DNA of 64,000 bases, from contig NZ_JAJOMY010000002.1 in NCBI RefSeq assembly GCF_024699945.1, positions 186,001-250,000 of the forward strand. The letters are read 5' to 3'. The DNA comes from Phenylobacterium sp. J426. GTDB lineage: Bacteria > Pseudomonadota > Alphaproteobacteria > Caulobacterales > Caulobacteraceae. Shown here piece after piece: positions 47,864 through 57,631 of the stretch. Position 1 is the stretch's first letter. Every line of letters starts with the position of its first letter. Below the pieces are notes generated by a model that did not search any database, was not told the origin of the DNA, and saw nothing but the letters and a program-made list of their open reading frames with translations. Made by a program: the position numbers and the translations under genes.

Positions 47864-49041
47864 CCTGGCCTCTTCAGAATGCGCTGCGCCACCCGCCGCA
47901 CCGCCTCGCCAAGCTTCGGCTCCGCGCCGCCCGCTTCACCGCTGGCCGCGCCCTGAATGGCCGCCGCATAGGCGGAATTCGGGTGCTCGAGCACCATAGC
48001 GCGGCCGAGATTGAGGCCGTTGATCAGCTCATCCCGTGCGGCTGGCAGGCGGACGACCCGCTCCAACCCAAGTGTCGCCTGCATCTGCTCTGGCGACACA
48101 TTGATCATAGGGCTGTATTCATCCACGACCAACGTGACCCGGCGTCGCACGTCGAAGTCATGCGGCAGCGACAGAAGTAAGTCTTTCGCATCTCGTAGCG
48201 CCGTATACTTCTGCGGGCTCACGAGGAACACGCTTGAGGCCCAACTGACGACCGCGCCCAGTAGGAGCGGGTGTCGAATACCGCCGGCATAAAGCACCGT
48301 TTCCCGGAACAGCGGCCGTATCGCGCGCAGGGCCTGGAGGAAGGCTTCCGGCGACAGCGAGGTGTCGTCGGTGGCTCGGAGGGCCAGCGGCAGCAGCCGC
48401 AGGCCGGATCCTGGATGCTGGGCCAGGGCTGAGAGCAGGAGCGTGCGGTCTAGGCGGCCGGCGTCGCGTACGGCGTCCGCCATAGTGTAGGTTGGCGTGA
48501 GGTCCAGCGCCGCGCCTGCTTCGCTGGCTGGAAGATGGCAGTCGACGAGCAGGGATTCGTGGTGCTTGCGCCCGCGGACAATGGCCAGGTTCAGGGCGAA
48601 GAGGCCGGCCCCGCCGCCTGGCTGGGCGTTCAGCACGACCGAGAAAGCCCCGGGTTCTCCACGCTGGATCTCCGCCGCCGAGGCCAGCCGCCGCTCCAGG
48701 TGTTCGCGCAGCGCATCCACGGCATCCTCGCGCTCGAGGAAATCGGCCACCCCGGCGCGCATGGTGGACAGCACGTCCTGGGCGTTGCGGCTGTCGCCTA
48801 AGGCGACGACCGAGAGGTTCGGATCCACCGAGGTCACGATGGACATGATCTCCGGCGCCTGCGCGGCCGGGTGCTGATCGTCCAACGCCAGCAGCACGAG
48901 AGCGGGCTTCAAGGTCGCGAGCTCGCGAGCGAGATCGCTCAATGGGCCGGAAATCCGGCTGAGGGCGGCGAAACCATCGCCGGCCGCCTCCAGGCGGCGG
49001 TGCAACAGCTCGTCCTGGCTGATGAGAGCGACCCGCTGCAT
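47860..49041 (-). CDS. cpaE: CpaE/TadZ pilus localisation protein (ParA/MinD-like with degenerate P-loop)
   Basis: 393 residues. An atypical receiver-like N-terminal domain (VALISQDELLHRRLEAAG, VVALGDSRNAQDVLSTMRAGVADFL) and a MinD/ParA-like C-terminal domain. The deviant Walker A reads VLNAQPGGGAGLFALNLA (138-148) and lacks both lysines, so ATP hydrolysis is unlikely; such loss is known in some TadZ/CpaE proteins. The role is polar placement of the Tad machine. It lies between the secretin and ATPase genes. Confidence 0.9.
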   Translation of the reverse strand: MQRVALISQDELLHRRLEAAGDGFAALSRISGPLSDLARELATLKPALVLLALDDQHPAAQAPEIMSIVTSVDPNLSVVALGDSRNAQDVLSTMRAGVADFLEREDAVDALREHLERRLASAAEIQRGEPGAFSVVLNAQPGGGAGLFALNLAIVRGRKHHESLLVDCHLPASEAGAALDLTPTYTMADAVRDAGRLDRTLLLSALAQHPGSGLRLLPLALRATDDTSLSPEAFLQALRAIRPLFRETVLYAGGIRHPLLLGAVVSWASSVFLVSPQKYTALRDAKDLLLSLPHDFDVRRRVTLVVDEYSPMINVSPEQMQATLGLERVVRLPAARDELINGLNLGRAMVLEHPNSAYAAAIQGAASGEAGGAEPKLGEAVRRVAQRILKRPG

Positions 49042-49044
49042 GAG

Positions 49045-50382
49045 CTAGCGGCTCAGCCCGAACCGGGCGGCGCGCTCTTCCACCGGGCGGGTGTTGAGGA
49101 CGCTGTCGACCAGGCGGGGTTGTTCAGTCGCCGTGGGCAGGAGAGGCGTCACGACGGCCGGATCCAAAGGCGAAACCAGCCGCGGCGTCGCCACGATGAT
49201 CAGTTCCAGCTTTTCCCGGCTTCGCTGCGCCGTCTTGAAGAAGGCGCCCAGCACGGGCAGGTCTCCGAGGCCCGGAAGCTTGCTGTCATTGACGTTGCTG
49301 TTCTCGTAGGTGAGCCCGGCGATCACGAAGCTCTGCCCGTCGCCCAGTTCCACCGTCGTATTCGCCGAACGCCGCCGGAAAGCTGGGATGCTGAAACCCT
49401 GGATTGCGATGCGGTTCGTGTAGTCGAGTTCGCTGACCTCCGGGGCGAGCTTGAGCACGATCCGGCGATCGCTCAGCACATAGGGCTCGACGGAGAGCCG
49501 CACGCCATATTCGCGATACTCGATGGCGATGGCCCCCGACGCGCCGCCGCCCTGCGGCACGGGAATGGGCACCTCGCCACCGGCGAGGAAGTCCGCCGGC
49601 TCGCCAGACCGCGTCAGCAGGGTGGGCTGTGCGAGGACCTGAGAAAGCCCTGCATCCGAGAGCGCGCTGATGATGCCGAGCGCGCCTTGGCTGCGATCTC
49701 GCAGGAGAATGTTGAACGCCTCGCCGAACGGCGGGCTCGCACCCACGCTTGAGCCGTCTGCGCCGCCGAAGCTGAACTCTCCCAGCTGATTTGGCCCGGT
49801 GACGGCCCACTCGAAGCCCTGGCCCAGCTTGGAGAAATTGAATCCGAGCGCCTTCAGTGTGGAATCCGAGATCGCCACGAAGCGAATGTCGACGGCGACC
49901 ATCTGGCCCCCCTCCACCTGGATCACATCGGTGATCTTCTCGCCCGCAAAGGCTTCCGCCAGGGCCAGGGCCCGCGCATGGGCGGCCACATTGGGCGCCG
50001 CGCCGGAGAGCACATAGGCGTCCCCACGCTTGTCGACGTTGATGCGATCTAACTCAGGATACTTGGCCAGCCGCCGGCGGAGCTCCGCGGCGTCGATGGC
50101 GCCGGCCTCCAGGACCTGAACGCTGTGGCTGATGCGCGCGCCGCCCGCCACCACGGTCACCGAAGTCCGGCCGGGCTTTTGGCCCGTAATGCGCAGCCGC
50201 CGCGCGCTCGGAGCGGAGGTAGCGACCACGTCCGGCGTCTCGACGATCACTTGGGTGATGTCGCTGCGGGTGGAGACCATGCGGCTGTCGCCAACCTCAA
50301 GTTCGATCGGCGCGGCCGACGCTGCGCCGGCATGAAGGGCCGCCCACGCGGCCACGATGGTGAACATCACGGCGCGGATCAT
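49045..50382 (-). CDS. cpaC: CpaC/RcpA outer-membrane secretin
   Basis: 445 residues. Signal peptide (about 1-23), pilus secretin N-terminal domain (ELEVGDSRMVSTRSDITQVIVETPDVV), a BON-like region (LRRRLAKYPELDRINVDKRGDAYVLSG) and the secretin domain (QPTLLTRSGEPADFLAGGEVPIPVPQ, TTVELGDGQSFVIAGL, GLGDLPVLGAFFKT). It forms the outer-membrane gate for the Flp pilus. Its start overlaps the cpaB stop by 4 nt. Confidence 0.94.
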   Translation of the reverse strand: MIRAVMFTIVAAWAALHAGAASAAPIELEVGDSRMVSTRSDITQVIVETPDVVATSAPSARRLRITGQKPGRTSVTVVAGGARISHSVQVLEAGAIDAAELRRRLAKYPELDRINVDKRGDAYVLSGAAPNVAAHARALALAEAFAGEKITDVIQVEGGQMVAVDIRFVAISDSTLKALGFNFSKLGQGFEWAVTGPNQLGEFSFGGADGSSVGASPPFGEAFNILLRDRSQGALGIISALSDAGLSQVLAQPTLLTRSGEPADFLAGGEVPIPVPQGGGASGAIAIEYREYGVRLSVEPYVLSDRRIVLKLAPEVSELDYTNRIAIQGFSIPAFRRRSANTTVELGDGQSFVIAGLTYENSNVNDSKLPGLGDLPVLGAFFKTAQRSREKLELIIVATPRLVSPLDPAVVTPLLPTATEQPRLVDSVLNTRPVEERAARFGLSR

Positions 50383-51232
50383 CGCCCATCCCCCGGATAA
50401 AGAACCTGCCGCTGGCCGCCCACCACCAGCTCGATCGGCCGGGGCGCGCGCGGCGGCGCGGGCGAACGGGCCGAAACGGGCGCCACAGCCGCTCCAGCCG
50501 GCGTGGGCGCCCCGCGGATGGTCGCTATCCGCGCGCGGTGCTCCGCCGATAGCGCCTGGTCGTTTGGATGCCGCAGGCTGAAATAGAAGCGGCCGATCCG
50601 CCGCGCCAGGATGAACTGGGACACCTGGTCCGGTCGCATCGCCAGGGTGACGTTCCGCGCCGGCGGCTCGCGCCCACTGTCATGACCTGGATGTTCTGCA
50701 GCAGCGTGCGCGCTTCGCTGAGGTCGCCTCCGGTTCCGCGGGTCGCGATCGCATCGCCCGGCAATACGAGTTCGATGTCGACGATGTCGCCAGGACGCAG
50801 GAAGCCGGCGACGGCGATCTCGTCCGTGGTGTCGACGCTGATGACCCGCTGGCCGATCGGCACAAGCAGCGCCAGTCCGGCGGCGGCCGGATCGGCCGAG
50901 ATCAGCGAAGAAAGCACCAGCTGCTGCGGCTGGATATCGGCGACCGCCACCTTACCCACCGCGTCGGCGGGCGCGGTGAGCGCGCCAGGCGGAGCTGCGC
51001 CCAGCACTGTGGTGGTCTGGAGATCCTCCACTGACACCACCTGGCCGCGGCTGATCGAACGCGCCGCGGTGACCACCCGAAAGGTCGGCGCGTCCGCCTT
51101 GGCTGGCGTCACCGCCCCCGGCTCAGGCGCTGTCATACGCCAGACCCCATAGCCGATAAGCGCCGCGCCGAGCAGCACCCCAATCGCGATCAAGACGCCC
51201 CCTGGGGCGCGTCGCCGTAAACCTGTGCTCAT
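50379..51232 (-). CDS. cpaB: CpaB/RcpC pilus assembly protein (one frameshift)
   Basis: About 284 residues corrected, from the ATG of MSTGLRRRAPGGVLIAIG. N-terminal membrane segment, SAF domain (RVVTAARSISRGQVVSVEDLQTTTVLG) and the RcpC C-terminal region (VPIGQRVISVDTTDEIAVAGFLRPGDIVDIELVL). The frame is lost near 50668-50680; adding one C restores GREPPARNVTLAMRPDQVSQFILARRIGRFYFSLRHPND, ending at 50379. It is the first gene of the Tad assembly operon and cpaC follows with overlap. Confidence 0.87.
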
Positions 51233-51450
51233 GACGACGGCCCCGCGGCTGACCGCCGAGAACCGACACCCCCATACCCCATGCGAGCCCCCCGTTCGCT
51301 CCACACGCCGCCGCAACTATCCAGGGCGGCGGCGCGAAATGCAAGTCGAGTAAAGCACGAAGTTGCGTTTAACGCAAGATTCCACGGATAGCCAGGAGCG
51401 CGGCTGGTCGGTTAAGGAGCAACTTCAGCGCTTTACCGCCAAGGGCATGT

Positions 51451-52053
51451 TCAATCCTTGAGCCGATAGGCCAGGCGCAGCCCAAGAAGATCGACGCCAG
51501 GATTGTCGTTCCCGCCGAGCTTCGCGTGACTGAGATGGGCGTAAAAGGCCTCGAGGCTGACGCGATCGGCGGCCCGCCAACCGATAGCCACAGATGGCTC
51601 GAACATGAACCGCGAGCCGTACGGCTTGCGCGTGCGGTAGATCTCGGCGCGACGGATAATCTCGGCGTTGGCCAGTCCAGGCTCTTCGGGCGGCAGATCA
51701 ACATAGCCGTCGTGGACGGCGACGCCGATGCCCGGCTTGACGTACAACTTGCTTTCGCTGCCCAGCCACAGGCGCCAGGAAAGGCCTGCCGCCGCGAAAT
51801 TGGTGCGATGCCGGGAGTTCAGCGAGATGTAGCCGTAGGCGTCGGGCGCTCCGAACCGCGCAAGCGCCGCGACGGGACCCGTTCTATAGCCAAGCTGAGC
51901 GTCGACGCCGCCCTCCCGGGTGTCGGTGGCGATGCCGACGTTGACGTCATGGGCCGCCACGCCGCTCAAGATTTCCCCCGCCGCAGCTCTGGACATGGGA
52001 ACACCGGCGATCCCTGCCGCGAGCAGAATGCCGATCTTGAGCCGCTTGGACAT
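51451..52053 (-). CDS. PagL-like lipid A deacylase / acyloxyacyl hydrolase family protein
   Basis: 200 residues from MSKRLKIGILL. A signal peptide (cleavage near residue 24) and an eight-stranded barrel-like pattern ending with SVAIGWRAADRVSLEAFYAHLSHAKLGGNDNPGVDLLGLRLAYRL. In PagL the catalytic H-x-S and the downstream N-P-G-x-x-x-x-G-x-R pattern lie in this final segment; His-Leu-Ser is conserved here. PagL removes the 3-O acyl chain of lipid A in the outer membrane. Activity is inferred from the motif. Confidence 0.75.
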   Translation of the reverse strand: MSKRLKIGILLAAGIAGVPMSRAAAGEILSGVAAHDVNVGIATDTREGGVDAQLGYRTGPVAALARFGAPDAYGYISLNSRHRTNFAAAGLSWRLWLGSESKLYVKPGIGVAVHDGYVDLPPEEPGLANAEIIRRAEIYRTRKPYGSRFMFEPSVAIGWRAADRVSLEAFYAHLSHAKLGGNDNPGVDLLGLRLAYRLKD

Positions 52054-52290
52054 ATTATCCCCTATTTTCTGAGCGAAACGCCGGCAGGAAACCATCCTGG
52101 ATTATCCGACCGCCGAACAACTGTTGCCTGAATAGCAAGATGCGGCGACAATGTCGGCAGCGCCGCTTTGGCGCGCGCTGGCCAGAATGGGGAACGCCAT
52201 TGACCAAACCTAACCGCGCCGTCGCGCCCCCTTGAAGATCCGGGTTCCGCGGCGGGCGCGGCTGACGCCAGTCCAGTCGTCTCTGGACCC

Positions 52291-52992
52291 GTGCAACGCA
52301 ATGCGCGGGACCGCCCCTTTGCGCTCCGCCTGCAGAAAGCCTGCGACCAGAATTCGCACGTCCCCGCCTACAACCACGGCCGTCAGGCCTGGGTGCGTCA
52401 GCAGCTGGACCAGCGGTTCGACACCAGCGTCAGCAATGAGACCGTCAGCAAGTGGTTCACCGGCGTGGCGCGCCCGCGCCCGGACAAGATCCGGCTTTTG
52501 GCCAAGCTTCTCGATGTCGACGAGGCCTGGCTGGCGCTTGGCGTGGAGCCCGAGTTGGATCCGCGCGAACGCAAGATTCGCAACGCCATGGCGGACGGCG
52601 CGGTCAACGTGGTCGCGGGCTTCATCCAGATGACGGGCGGCCACCCGGCGTTCCCGGAAGAGGGAGATCCACGCGCTCGCGCCGGCGCGCGGATCGATCT
52701 CTATGCGATCATCAAGGGCGCGCACTATTCGCTCCACGTCGCATCCGCGCAGGAGGACGGCGAGGCCTACCGTTTCGCCATCCCTTACGGTCATGAGGAG
52801 TGTGTCGTCATCGGCGTTGTCCAGCGGGAGCCGCTGCAGTGCGACTTCCTTGAGCTCGCCCCAGACCTAGTCAACACCCACGGCTTGCGCCGAAGCGGGC
52901 ATATTGAGGTCACCGTTCAAGCGCGAGGTGGGGACTTCGTCACTGAGGGTGACGTGTGGCGTCGAATCACGACGTTCGGGGAGCGCCTCTAA
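52291..52992 (+). CDS. XRE-type helix-turn-helix regulator
   Basis: 233 residues from a GTG. Residues about 30-85 form a lambda-repressor-like fold (WVRQQLDQRFDTSVSNETVSKWFTGVARPRPDKIRLLAKLLDVDEAWLALG). The C-terminal 130 residues (ARIDLYAIIKGAHYSLHVASAQEDGEAYRFAIPYGHEECVVIGVVQ) form a beta-rich domain resembling a sensor or effector region, without a LexA-like peptidase dyad that I can see. Its target is unknown. It lies between two outer-membrane protein genes. Confidence 0.75.
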   Translation: MQRNARDRPFALRLQKACDQNSHVPAYNHGRQAWVRQQLDQRFDTSVSNETVSKWFTGVARPRPDKIRLLAKLLDVDEAWLALGVEPELDPRERKIRNAMADGAVNVVAGFIQMTGGHPAFPEEGDPRARAGARIDLYAIIKGAHYSLHVASAQEDGEAYRFAIPYGHEECVVIGVVQREPLQCDFLELAPDLVNTHGLRRSGHIEVTVQARGGDFVTEGDVWRRITTFGERL

Positions 52993-53016
52993 GGCGCCCC
53001 CTCCCCTACCCAACCC

Positions 53017-53682
53017 TTAGAAGGCGAGACGGACCCCGGTGCTGAGAGTGTGAACGCCGGTGGCGGCCTTGAACTTCGCGTCGTAAAGCTTGCCTTGGTA
53101 GTTGACCCGAGCCGAGGTCTCGTAGTCTGGCGAGCGCAGGAAGCGGTAGCCAAGATCCATCGTCACCTTGGAGCTGACCGGCACCGCCACGCCCGCCTTC
53201 AACTGCCACAAAAGGCCGTCGGAGCTGCCGGTGTCACGAAATACCCTGTATTGGGTCTCGCCATACCCAAGCCCGGCCGCCACGTAAGGGAAGAGCGGGC
53301 TCTCGTTGACGTATTCGTACTTCACATTGGCCAAGCCGCCGTAAATGCGGCTCTCGACATCGAAATCCGTTTGCAGGGCGCGGCTCACCTCGTCGGTGTC
53401 GAGATCGTTCTCCGCGTAGAGGCCTTCGAGCTCGAGCGCGAGCCCGCTGGTGTAGGAATTGCCGACGAGCGCGCTCACGAAGGGCCCTGCTTCCAGATCG
53501 GTGTCGATCCGGCCCCGCAGGTCGGGGCCGACGATGTCGATGTCCGACTCGCCTGCGACACCGAGGCCGAGGTTCACCTGGACATAGGTGTTTTCGAGGT
53601 AGCCGATCGATTGGGCTGTGGCGGTCGATACGGCGCCCCCTGACAGCGCGAGCGCAGCGCCGATCCAAGCCGACCGCTTCAT
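53017..53682 (-). CDS. Outer-membrane beta-barrel protein (OmpW/OprF-N-like porin family)
   Basis: 221 residues. Signal peptide (KRSAWIGAALALSGGAVSTATAQ, cleavage after AQ-S near 24) and alternating amphipathic strands (YVQVNLGLGVAGES, FVSALVGNSYTSGLALELEGLY, PLFPYVAAGLGYGETQYRV) ending with GVHTLSTGVRLAF, a C-terminal Phe typical of barrel insertion. Eight strands are expected. No specific ligand is indicated. Confidence 0.8.
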   Translation of the reverse strand: MKRSAWIGAALALSGGAVSTATAQSIGYLENTYVQVNLGLGVAGESDIDIVGPDLRGRIDTDLEAGPFVSALVGNSYTSGLALELEGLYAENDLDTDEVSRALQTDFDVESRIYGGLANVKYEYVNESPLFPYVAAGLGYGETQYRVFRDTGSSDGLLWQLKAGVAVPVSSKVTMDLGYRFLRSPDYETSARVNYQGKLYDAKFKAATGVHTLSTGVRLAF

Positions 53683-54175
53683 TACTTCCTCCGTTGCGCA
53701 ACTGATGCCATCTGGTTGAATATCGGAGCGCGAACCGAGCTCGGGGCCACGCCTGCGTATCTTTGCGCAATTTCCGGTCTTGCGCAACATGTGCACAGGC
53801 CGCCGGACCGCGGCGCCCCAGACCAGGGTCGCGTGCGGGGTTTACGCCTTCGTGGAGCTCGCGCCCGAAGAACGCCTTCACGGTCTCGACGACGTTCGGC
53901 ATGCGGGTCGAGAACCCCTCCGGCGCACTGATCTACTGGCACAGCATCGGCGCCGTGGAGCAGACGCCTTGCGTTCTCGATGCCGCTGCGCCAAGAGCCG
54001 TTTCGCGTCTGACAGCGCATCGACGCGGCTGTTCCGTGAGGACGTTGAGGAGACGATAGCCGCGTAAAGTTCGGCGATGGCTTCAGATGCTCAGGCGTGA
54101 CGGGACTTTCCGCACCATGATGCCGAAGCGGCGGCGCGAGGAACGTCCCCGGGGCTGGCGCAACGGCCTGCGCCG
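53683..54175. other. Gene-free stretch
   Basis: No frame here has a recognisable domain or plausible start. The promoter of the barrel gene is expected next to 53683. Confidence 0.35.
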
Positions 54176-54805
54176 TTAGGGCTCCACCAGACCCAATCCG
54201 GTGTCGACAAGCTCGATCGTGGCCGCGGGCGCTGTAACGCGCTGATCATAGAACGCCCGGACAACGAGCGCATCTTCCACCCCGGCTTCAGCCGCCACCG
54301 TATAGGCCGCCCACAAGAGCCAACCCTTTTCGGGAGAAAACCCGTTGCGCGCCGCAAGGGACGCAGCGACCTCGCCCGGATAACGCAGCGTCAACACGAA
54401 CCTCGCGCCAGCCTTCCAGGCGCAAGGCGTCCTGCCACAGCGGCAGCAGAACGGAAATGCGTGGATCCTTCAACACGATCGGCGCCGGTCCCGGAAAGGC
54501 CTTGCGCAGAGCGCGACGGACCGCGGGGAGCCAGAGATCCCGAAGCACCGCGATCTTCTCCTCCACGTCGCGCACGCCGGGATCATCCCAGCGGACCCCG
54601 AGGTCGGCCAGAATGCGGTCATTCAGATGCGCGATCTTGAGCGGCTCCCAATGGCCTGATGGTTATCGCGCTGAGGCGGCATCAAGCTGACGGGCAGGCT
54701 CGCCCCCGCCATGGACAAGGCGCGGGTCAAGGCCGAGGCGCCCGACCGGTGCATGCCGAGCACCACGAGCGCCACGCCCTTGAGCCGGCTTCGGGTGGGG
54801 CCCAC
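54176..54805 (-). pseudogene. Frameshifted sulfotransferase-family gene
   Basis: Read across two breaks (about 54650 and 54395) the minus strand gives LKGVALVVLGMHRSGASALTRALSMAGASLP (the PAPS-binding 5' loop G-M-H-R-S-G-A-S), HLNDRILADLGVRWDDPG, APIVLKDPRISVLLPLWQDALRLEGWREV (3' phosphate loop with K-D-P-R) and LTLRYPGEVAASLAARNGFSPEKGWLLWAAYTVAAE. These are hallmarks of P-loop sulfotransferases acting on surface glycans. The C-terminus stops soon afterwards, shorter than usual. No polysaccharide genes flank it. It may be a gene with sequence errors rather than a true pseudogene. Confidence 0.65.
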
Positions 54806-55162
54806 GGGACCCCGTTCCGCGCTCGTTCCGCATTGCTCACCGTGACCGCTCGGACGCCGTCAGGGGCAAGGTGAACGGCCTCCACCAACCCCTGGAAGGA
54901 CGAGCATCGGCTTTACCGATTGCCGGCGCCGCCGGGGTTTTGGGTTCCAGCGCTCAAGACAGACGCTGACGCGCCGGCGCCTGACGGCCGGTTCCGAATG
55001 ATACGCAGCATGACTCCGGCGAAGCGACTGGGCCAGCAGCGTAATCGTTCCACGCTCTGTGAGCAGCTGACTCGGGACCTAGTCGGCGTGGCAGGCGTGC
55101 TTTGCATGGATTTTCAATGAAATTCCTTGCCTGTAAAACGGTTTGGCATTACCTCGGACGCC

Positions 55163-55753
55163 ATGAGCAAGCTGCAAGATTTTCAGAAGCGCTTGCGCCC
55201 AGGGAAGGCTTACCGGCGCGCCGACCTGGCGAAATGGTCCAGCGCCGTTGACCGGCATATCCAGGCGTCGCTGCGTGACGGCAAGCTGGTGAAGCTGTCC
55301 GGTGGACTGTACTCGGTTCCGAAGCAGACAGCTTTTGGCAAGGCGCCGGTGGATGACGAGGCGCTGCTAAACGCTTTTCTTAAGGGGTCGCCCTACCTCA
55401 AGGTCTCGCCAAACCTCTACAATGGCCTCGGAGTCGGCACGACCCAGCTCCATAACAAGACTGTGGTCTACAATCACAAGCGCCATGGCCGCTTCAAACT
55501 CGGCGGCCGGGAGTTCGAGTTTCGCATGAAGCCGCGCCTGCCGGCGAAGCTAACCTCAGAGTTCCTGCTCGTCGATCTGGTGAACAACCTCAGCGAACTG
55601 GGCGAAGATAACGCCGCCACCTTGTCGAGGGTGAAGGACGCAGCGCAGCGTTATCCAGCCGCCCGCGTCAAGCGCGCCGCCGAGGACTACGGCAAGGTCG
55701 CCACGCGCAAGTTCTTCGACCAGGCCCTGCACGCTGCGCGGGCGTATGGCTGA
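55163..55753 (+). CDS. abiEi: AbiEi-type antitoxin / transcriptional regulator
   Basis: 196 residues from MSKLQDFQKRLRPGKAYRRADLAKWSSAVDRHIQASLRDGKLVKLSGGLYSVP, a winged-helix N-terminus of the DUF6088/AbiEi class. The C-terminal part has LKVSPNLYNGLGVGTTQLHNKTVVYNHKRHG. AbiEi represses the operon and counteracts the nucleotidyltransferase toxin. It overlaps the toxin gene by 8 nt. The frame is intact. Confidence 0.85.
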   Translation: MSKLQDFQKRLRPGKAYRRADLAKWSSAVDRHIQASLRDGKLVKLSGGLYSVPKQTAFGKAPVDDEALLNAFLKGSPYLKVSPNLYNGLGVGTTQLHNKTVVYNHKRHGRFKLGGREFEFRMKPRLPAKLTSEFLLVDLVNNLSELGEDNAATLSRVKDAAQRYPAARVKRAAEDYGKVATRKFFDQALHAARAYG

Positions 55754-56692
55754 CTATCTGCACAACCATCCACAGTTCGCCGACCTGCTACGGATCGTTG
55801 CTGAGGCCCAAGGCATCGACGTCTTGCTCGTCGAGAAGGACTACTGGATCATGCCTGTCTCCATGGCCTCCAGCAGCGAGGACTGACCTTCGAGTTGAAG
55901 GGTGGGACATCCCTCTCCAAGGGGCTTGGGATTATCGACCGGTTCTCGGAAGACATCGACCTCGGCATCGAGCCTGAAGCGGGCGCCGGTGTCTCGACGA
56001 ACAGGAACCAGGCCAAACCGCCGCATCTCGCCAGTCGTGAGGCGCTCTACGATGGGCTGGCAGACAAGATCGCCATCGACGGCGTCACGGCCGTCGAACG
56101 AGACCGCGCCTTTGATGACGAGCGGTTCTTCAGCGGCGGAATTCGGCTGCGCTACCCGACCTTGGGCGGGCCCATCGACGGCCTGAAGGATGGCATCCTG
56201 CTTGAGGTCGGTTTCGCCAACGTCCAGCCGAACGCGCCCCACACCATCAGTTCGTGGGCTTACGACCATGCGGTCGCGTCCGGGGTTGAGGTAATCGACA
56301 ACCGCGCCATCGACGTGGCCTGCTATCACCCCGGTTACACCCTGGTGGAGAAGCTCCAGGCGATCTCGACGAAGTTTCGCAAACAGCAGGAAGGCGGCGC
56401 GTTTCCGCCAAACTTCATGCGCCACTACTACGACGTCTTCTGCCTGCTGGAGGATGCGGAGGTCCAGGCCTTCATCGGCACTGACGCCTACCACGCCCAC
56501 AAGGAAGCTGATTTCTCCGGCGCCGATAAGGGGATGGCCATCGCCGAAAACGAGGCCTTCCGCCTCAACGACCCCGACTTACGGGCCGCCCTCGCCGAAG
56601 CCTATGCGCGCTCCGCGGCGCTCTACTACCGCGGCCAGCCTGCATTCGGGGAATTACTCGCGGAAATCGCCCGCTGGGCCGACCGGCTCTAG
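55746..56692 (+). CDS. abiEii: AbiEii-type nucleotidyltransferase toxin (one frameshift)
   Basis: About 315 residues corrected. N-terminus QFADLLRIVAEAQGIDVLLVEKDYWI, then a break near 55850 (one base missing before TGTCTCCATGGCC), then LTFELKGGTSLSKGLGIIDRFSEDIDLGIEP, the G-G-T-S-L-S-K and D-x-D catalytic motifs. Further conserved parts are VACYHPGYTLVEKLQAIS and MRHYYDVFCLLE. AbiEii transfers nucleotides (GTP-preferring in characterised members) to block growth, giving phage abortive infection or plasmid stabilisation. As read, the toxin would be inactive while its antitoxin is intact. Confidence 0.85.
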
Positions 56693-57041
56693 GCGATCGG
56701 CCGTGGCCGACGCTGACTCGACGCACGGGCCAGGTTCGCCCCCGCGCTGACGACACGCAGCCTCGCGAGCGCGCGATGAAAGCCCGGAACGCCTCCTCAT
56801 CAGCAGCGCCGGCGAAGATGGTTGTGGTCTGGGCGTCCGCGCCAGAAGTCAGCACGCCGGGCGGGATAGCGGCATTCCAAACCTGGGCCTGGCAGAAGCT
56901 GAGAACGACCGACTCGAAGCTTGGGGCGTCGTGATCGGCGTGGGCCGCGGCCTTGGTGATCCATGCGCCGGTTAGATCGCAGACAATGACACCGCCAACA
57001 GCGCCCAACGAACTAGGCGCGCTGGAAGGCGGCGAGGTCAC
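56565..57041 (-). CDS. Hypothetical protein
   Basis: Up to 158 residues. The N-terminal 100 (AVGGVIVCDLTGAWITKAAAHADHDAPSFESVVLSFCQAQVWNAAIPPGVL, FAGAADEEAFRAFIARSRG) have the composition of a real soluble protein. The last 50 are Arg-rich and overlap the abiEii 3' end, suggesting a frameshift or a true stop earlier. An alternative N-terminus (MSRNLKFADACRRAVAGDLAAFQRA) starts near 57085 in another frame. I do not recognise a family. Confidence 0.35.
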   Translation of the reverse strand: MTSPPSSAPSSLGAVGGVIVCDLTGAWITKAAAHADHDAPSFESVVLSFCQAQVWNAAIPPGVLTSGADAQTTTIFAGAADEEAFRAFIARSRGCVSSARGRTWPVRRVSVGHGRSPRAGRPSGRFPRVIPRMQAGRGSRAPRSAHRLRRGRPVSRGR

Positions 57042-57236
57042 CGGCGACCGCGCGGCGGCAGGCGTCCGCGAACTTCAGATTCCGCGACATCGCTGGCTGC
57101 TATATCGCTCTGGCGAGCTGAGGTCGGTCGCCTCGCCGTCGAGACGCACCAGCCAGAACCTCCGCGCGGCGAAGCCGACGCCGGTCTTCATCGCCGCTCG
57201 AACCGCGCCACCAAACGCGAGAAGGCGCGCGCACAC

Positions 57237-57389
57237 CTACGCCAGGACCGTCGTGGCAAGCTGAACCCAACCCACGACCGCCCCAACGGCCGTGAGGACA
57301 GCCGCCGCACCGAGACCAAGGCTCTTGCGATCCAGCGGAAGGAAGAACTCCCCCTCCTCCTGGCCGCCCATATGGCTTTGTTCCATCAT
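57237..57389 (-). CDS. Hypothetical small membrane protein
   Basis: About 50 residues: a polar acidic N-terminus (EQSHMGGQEEGEFFLPLDR) followed by one strong hydrophobic helix (SLGLGAAAVLTAVGAVVGWVQLATTVLA). It could be a small single-pass protein of the maintenance region. There is no homology I can name and the start is uncertain. Confidence 0.35.
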   Translation of the reverse strand: MMEQSHMGGQEEGEFFLPLDRKSLGLGAAAVLTAVGAVVGWVQLATTVLA

Positions 57390-57631
57390 GGCAGACAGAA
57401 GGCGTTGGACTTGGCATTGGTTCCGGGGCGCCGCGTCGCCGCTTGAAGCGCTGTTTCCGCCCCAATCCATCCCTCAGCGCGCAGGCGCGCCCCTGTGCGT
57501 TGACAAGCCGGCGACGGTGGCCGGGCTCAGCAGGCGCGGGCGAACCTCAGTGGCGCCGACGGATTTCGGTTTGGCCCAGGTTGCGTCCCACGCTCGGCAT
57601 GGAGCGCTTGGATACGTCAAGCCCGACGCCA

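Noticed and set aside
53682..54067. Short frames on both strands upstream of the barrel gene
   Set aside because: Each strand gives Arg-rich sequence without homology; they are more likely promoter DNA.
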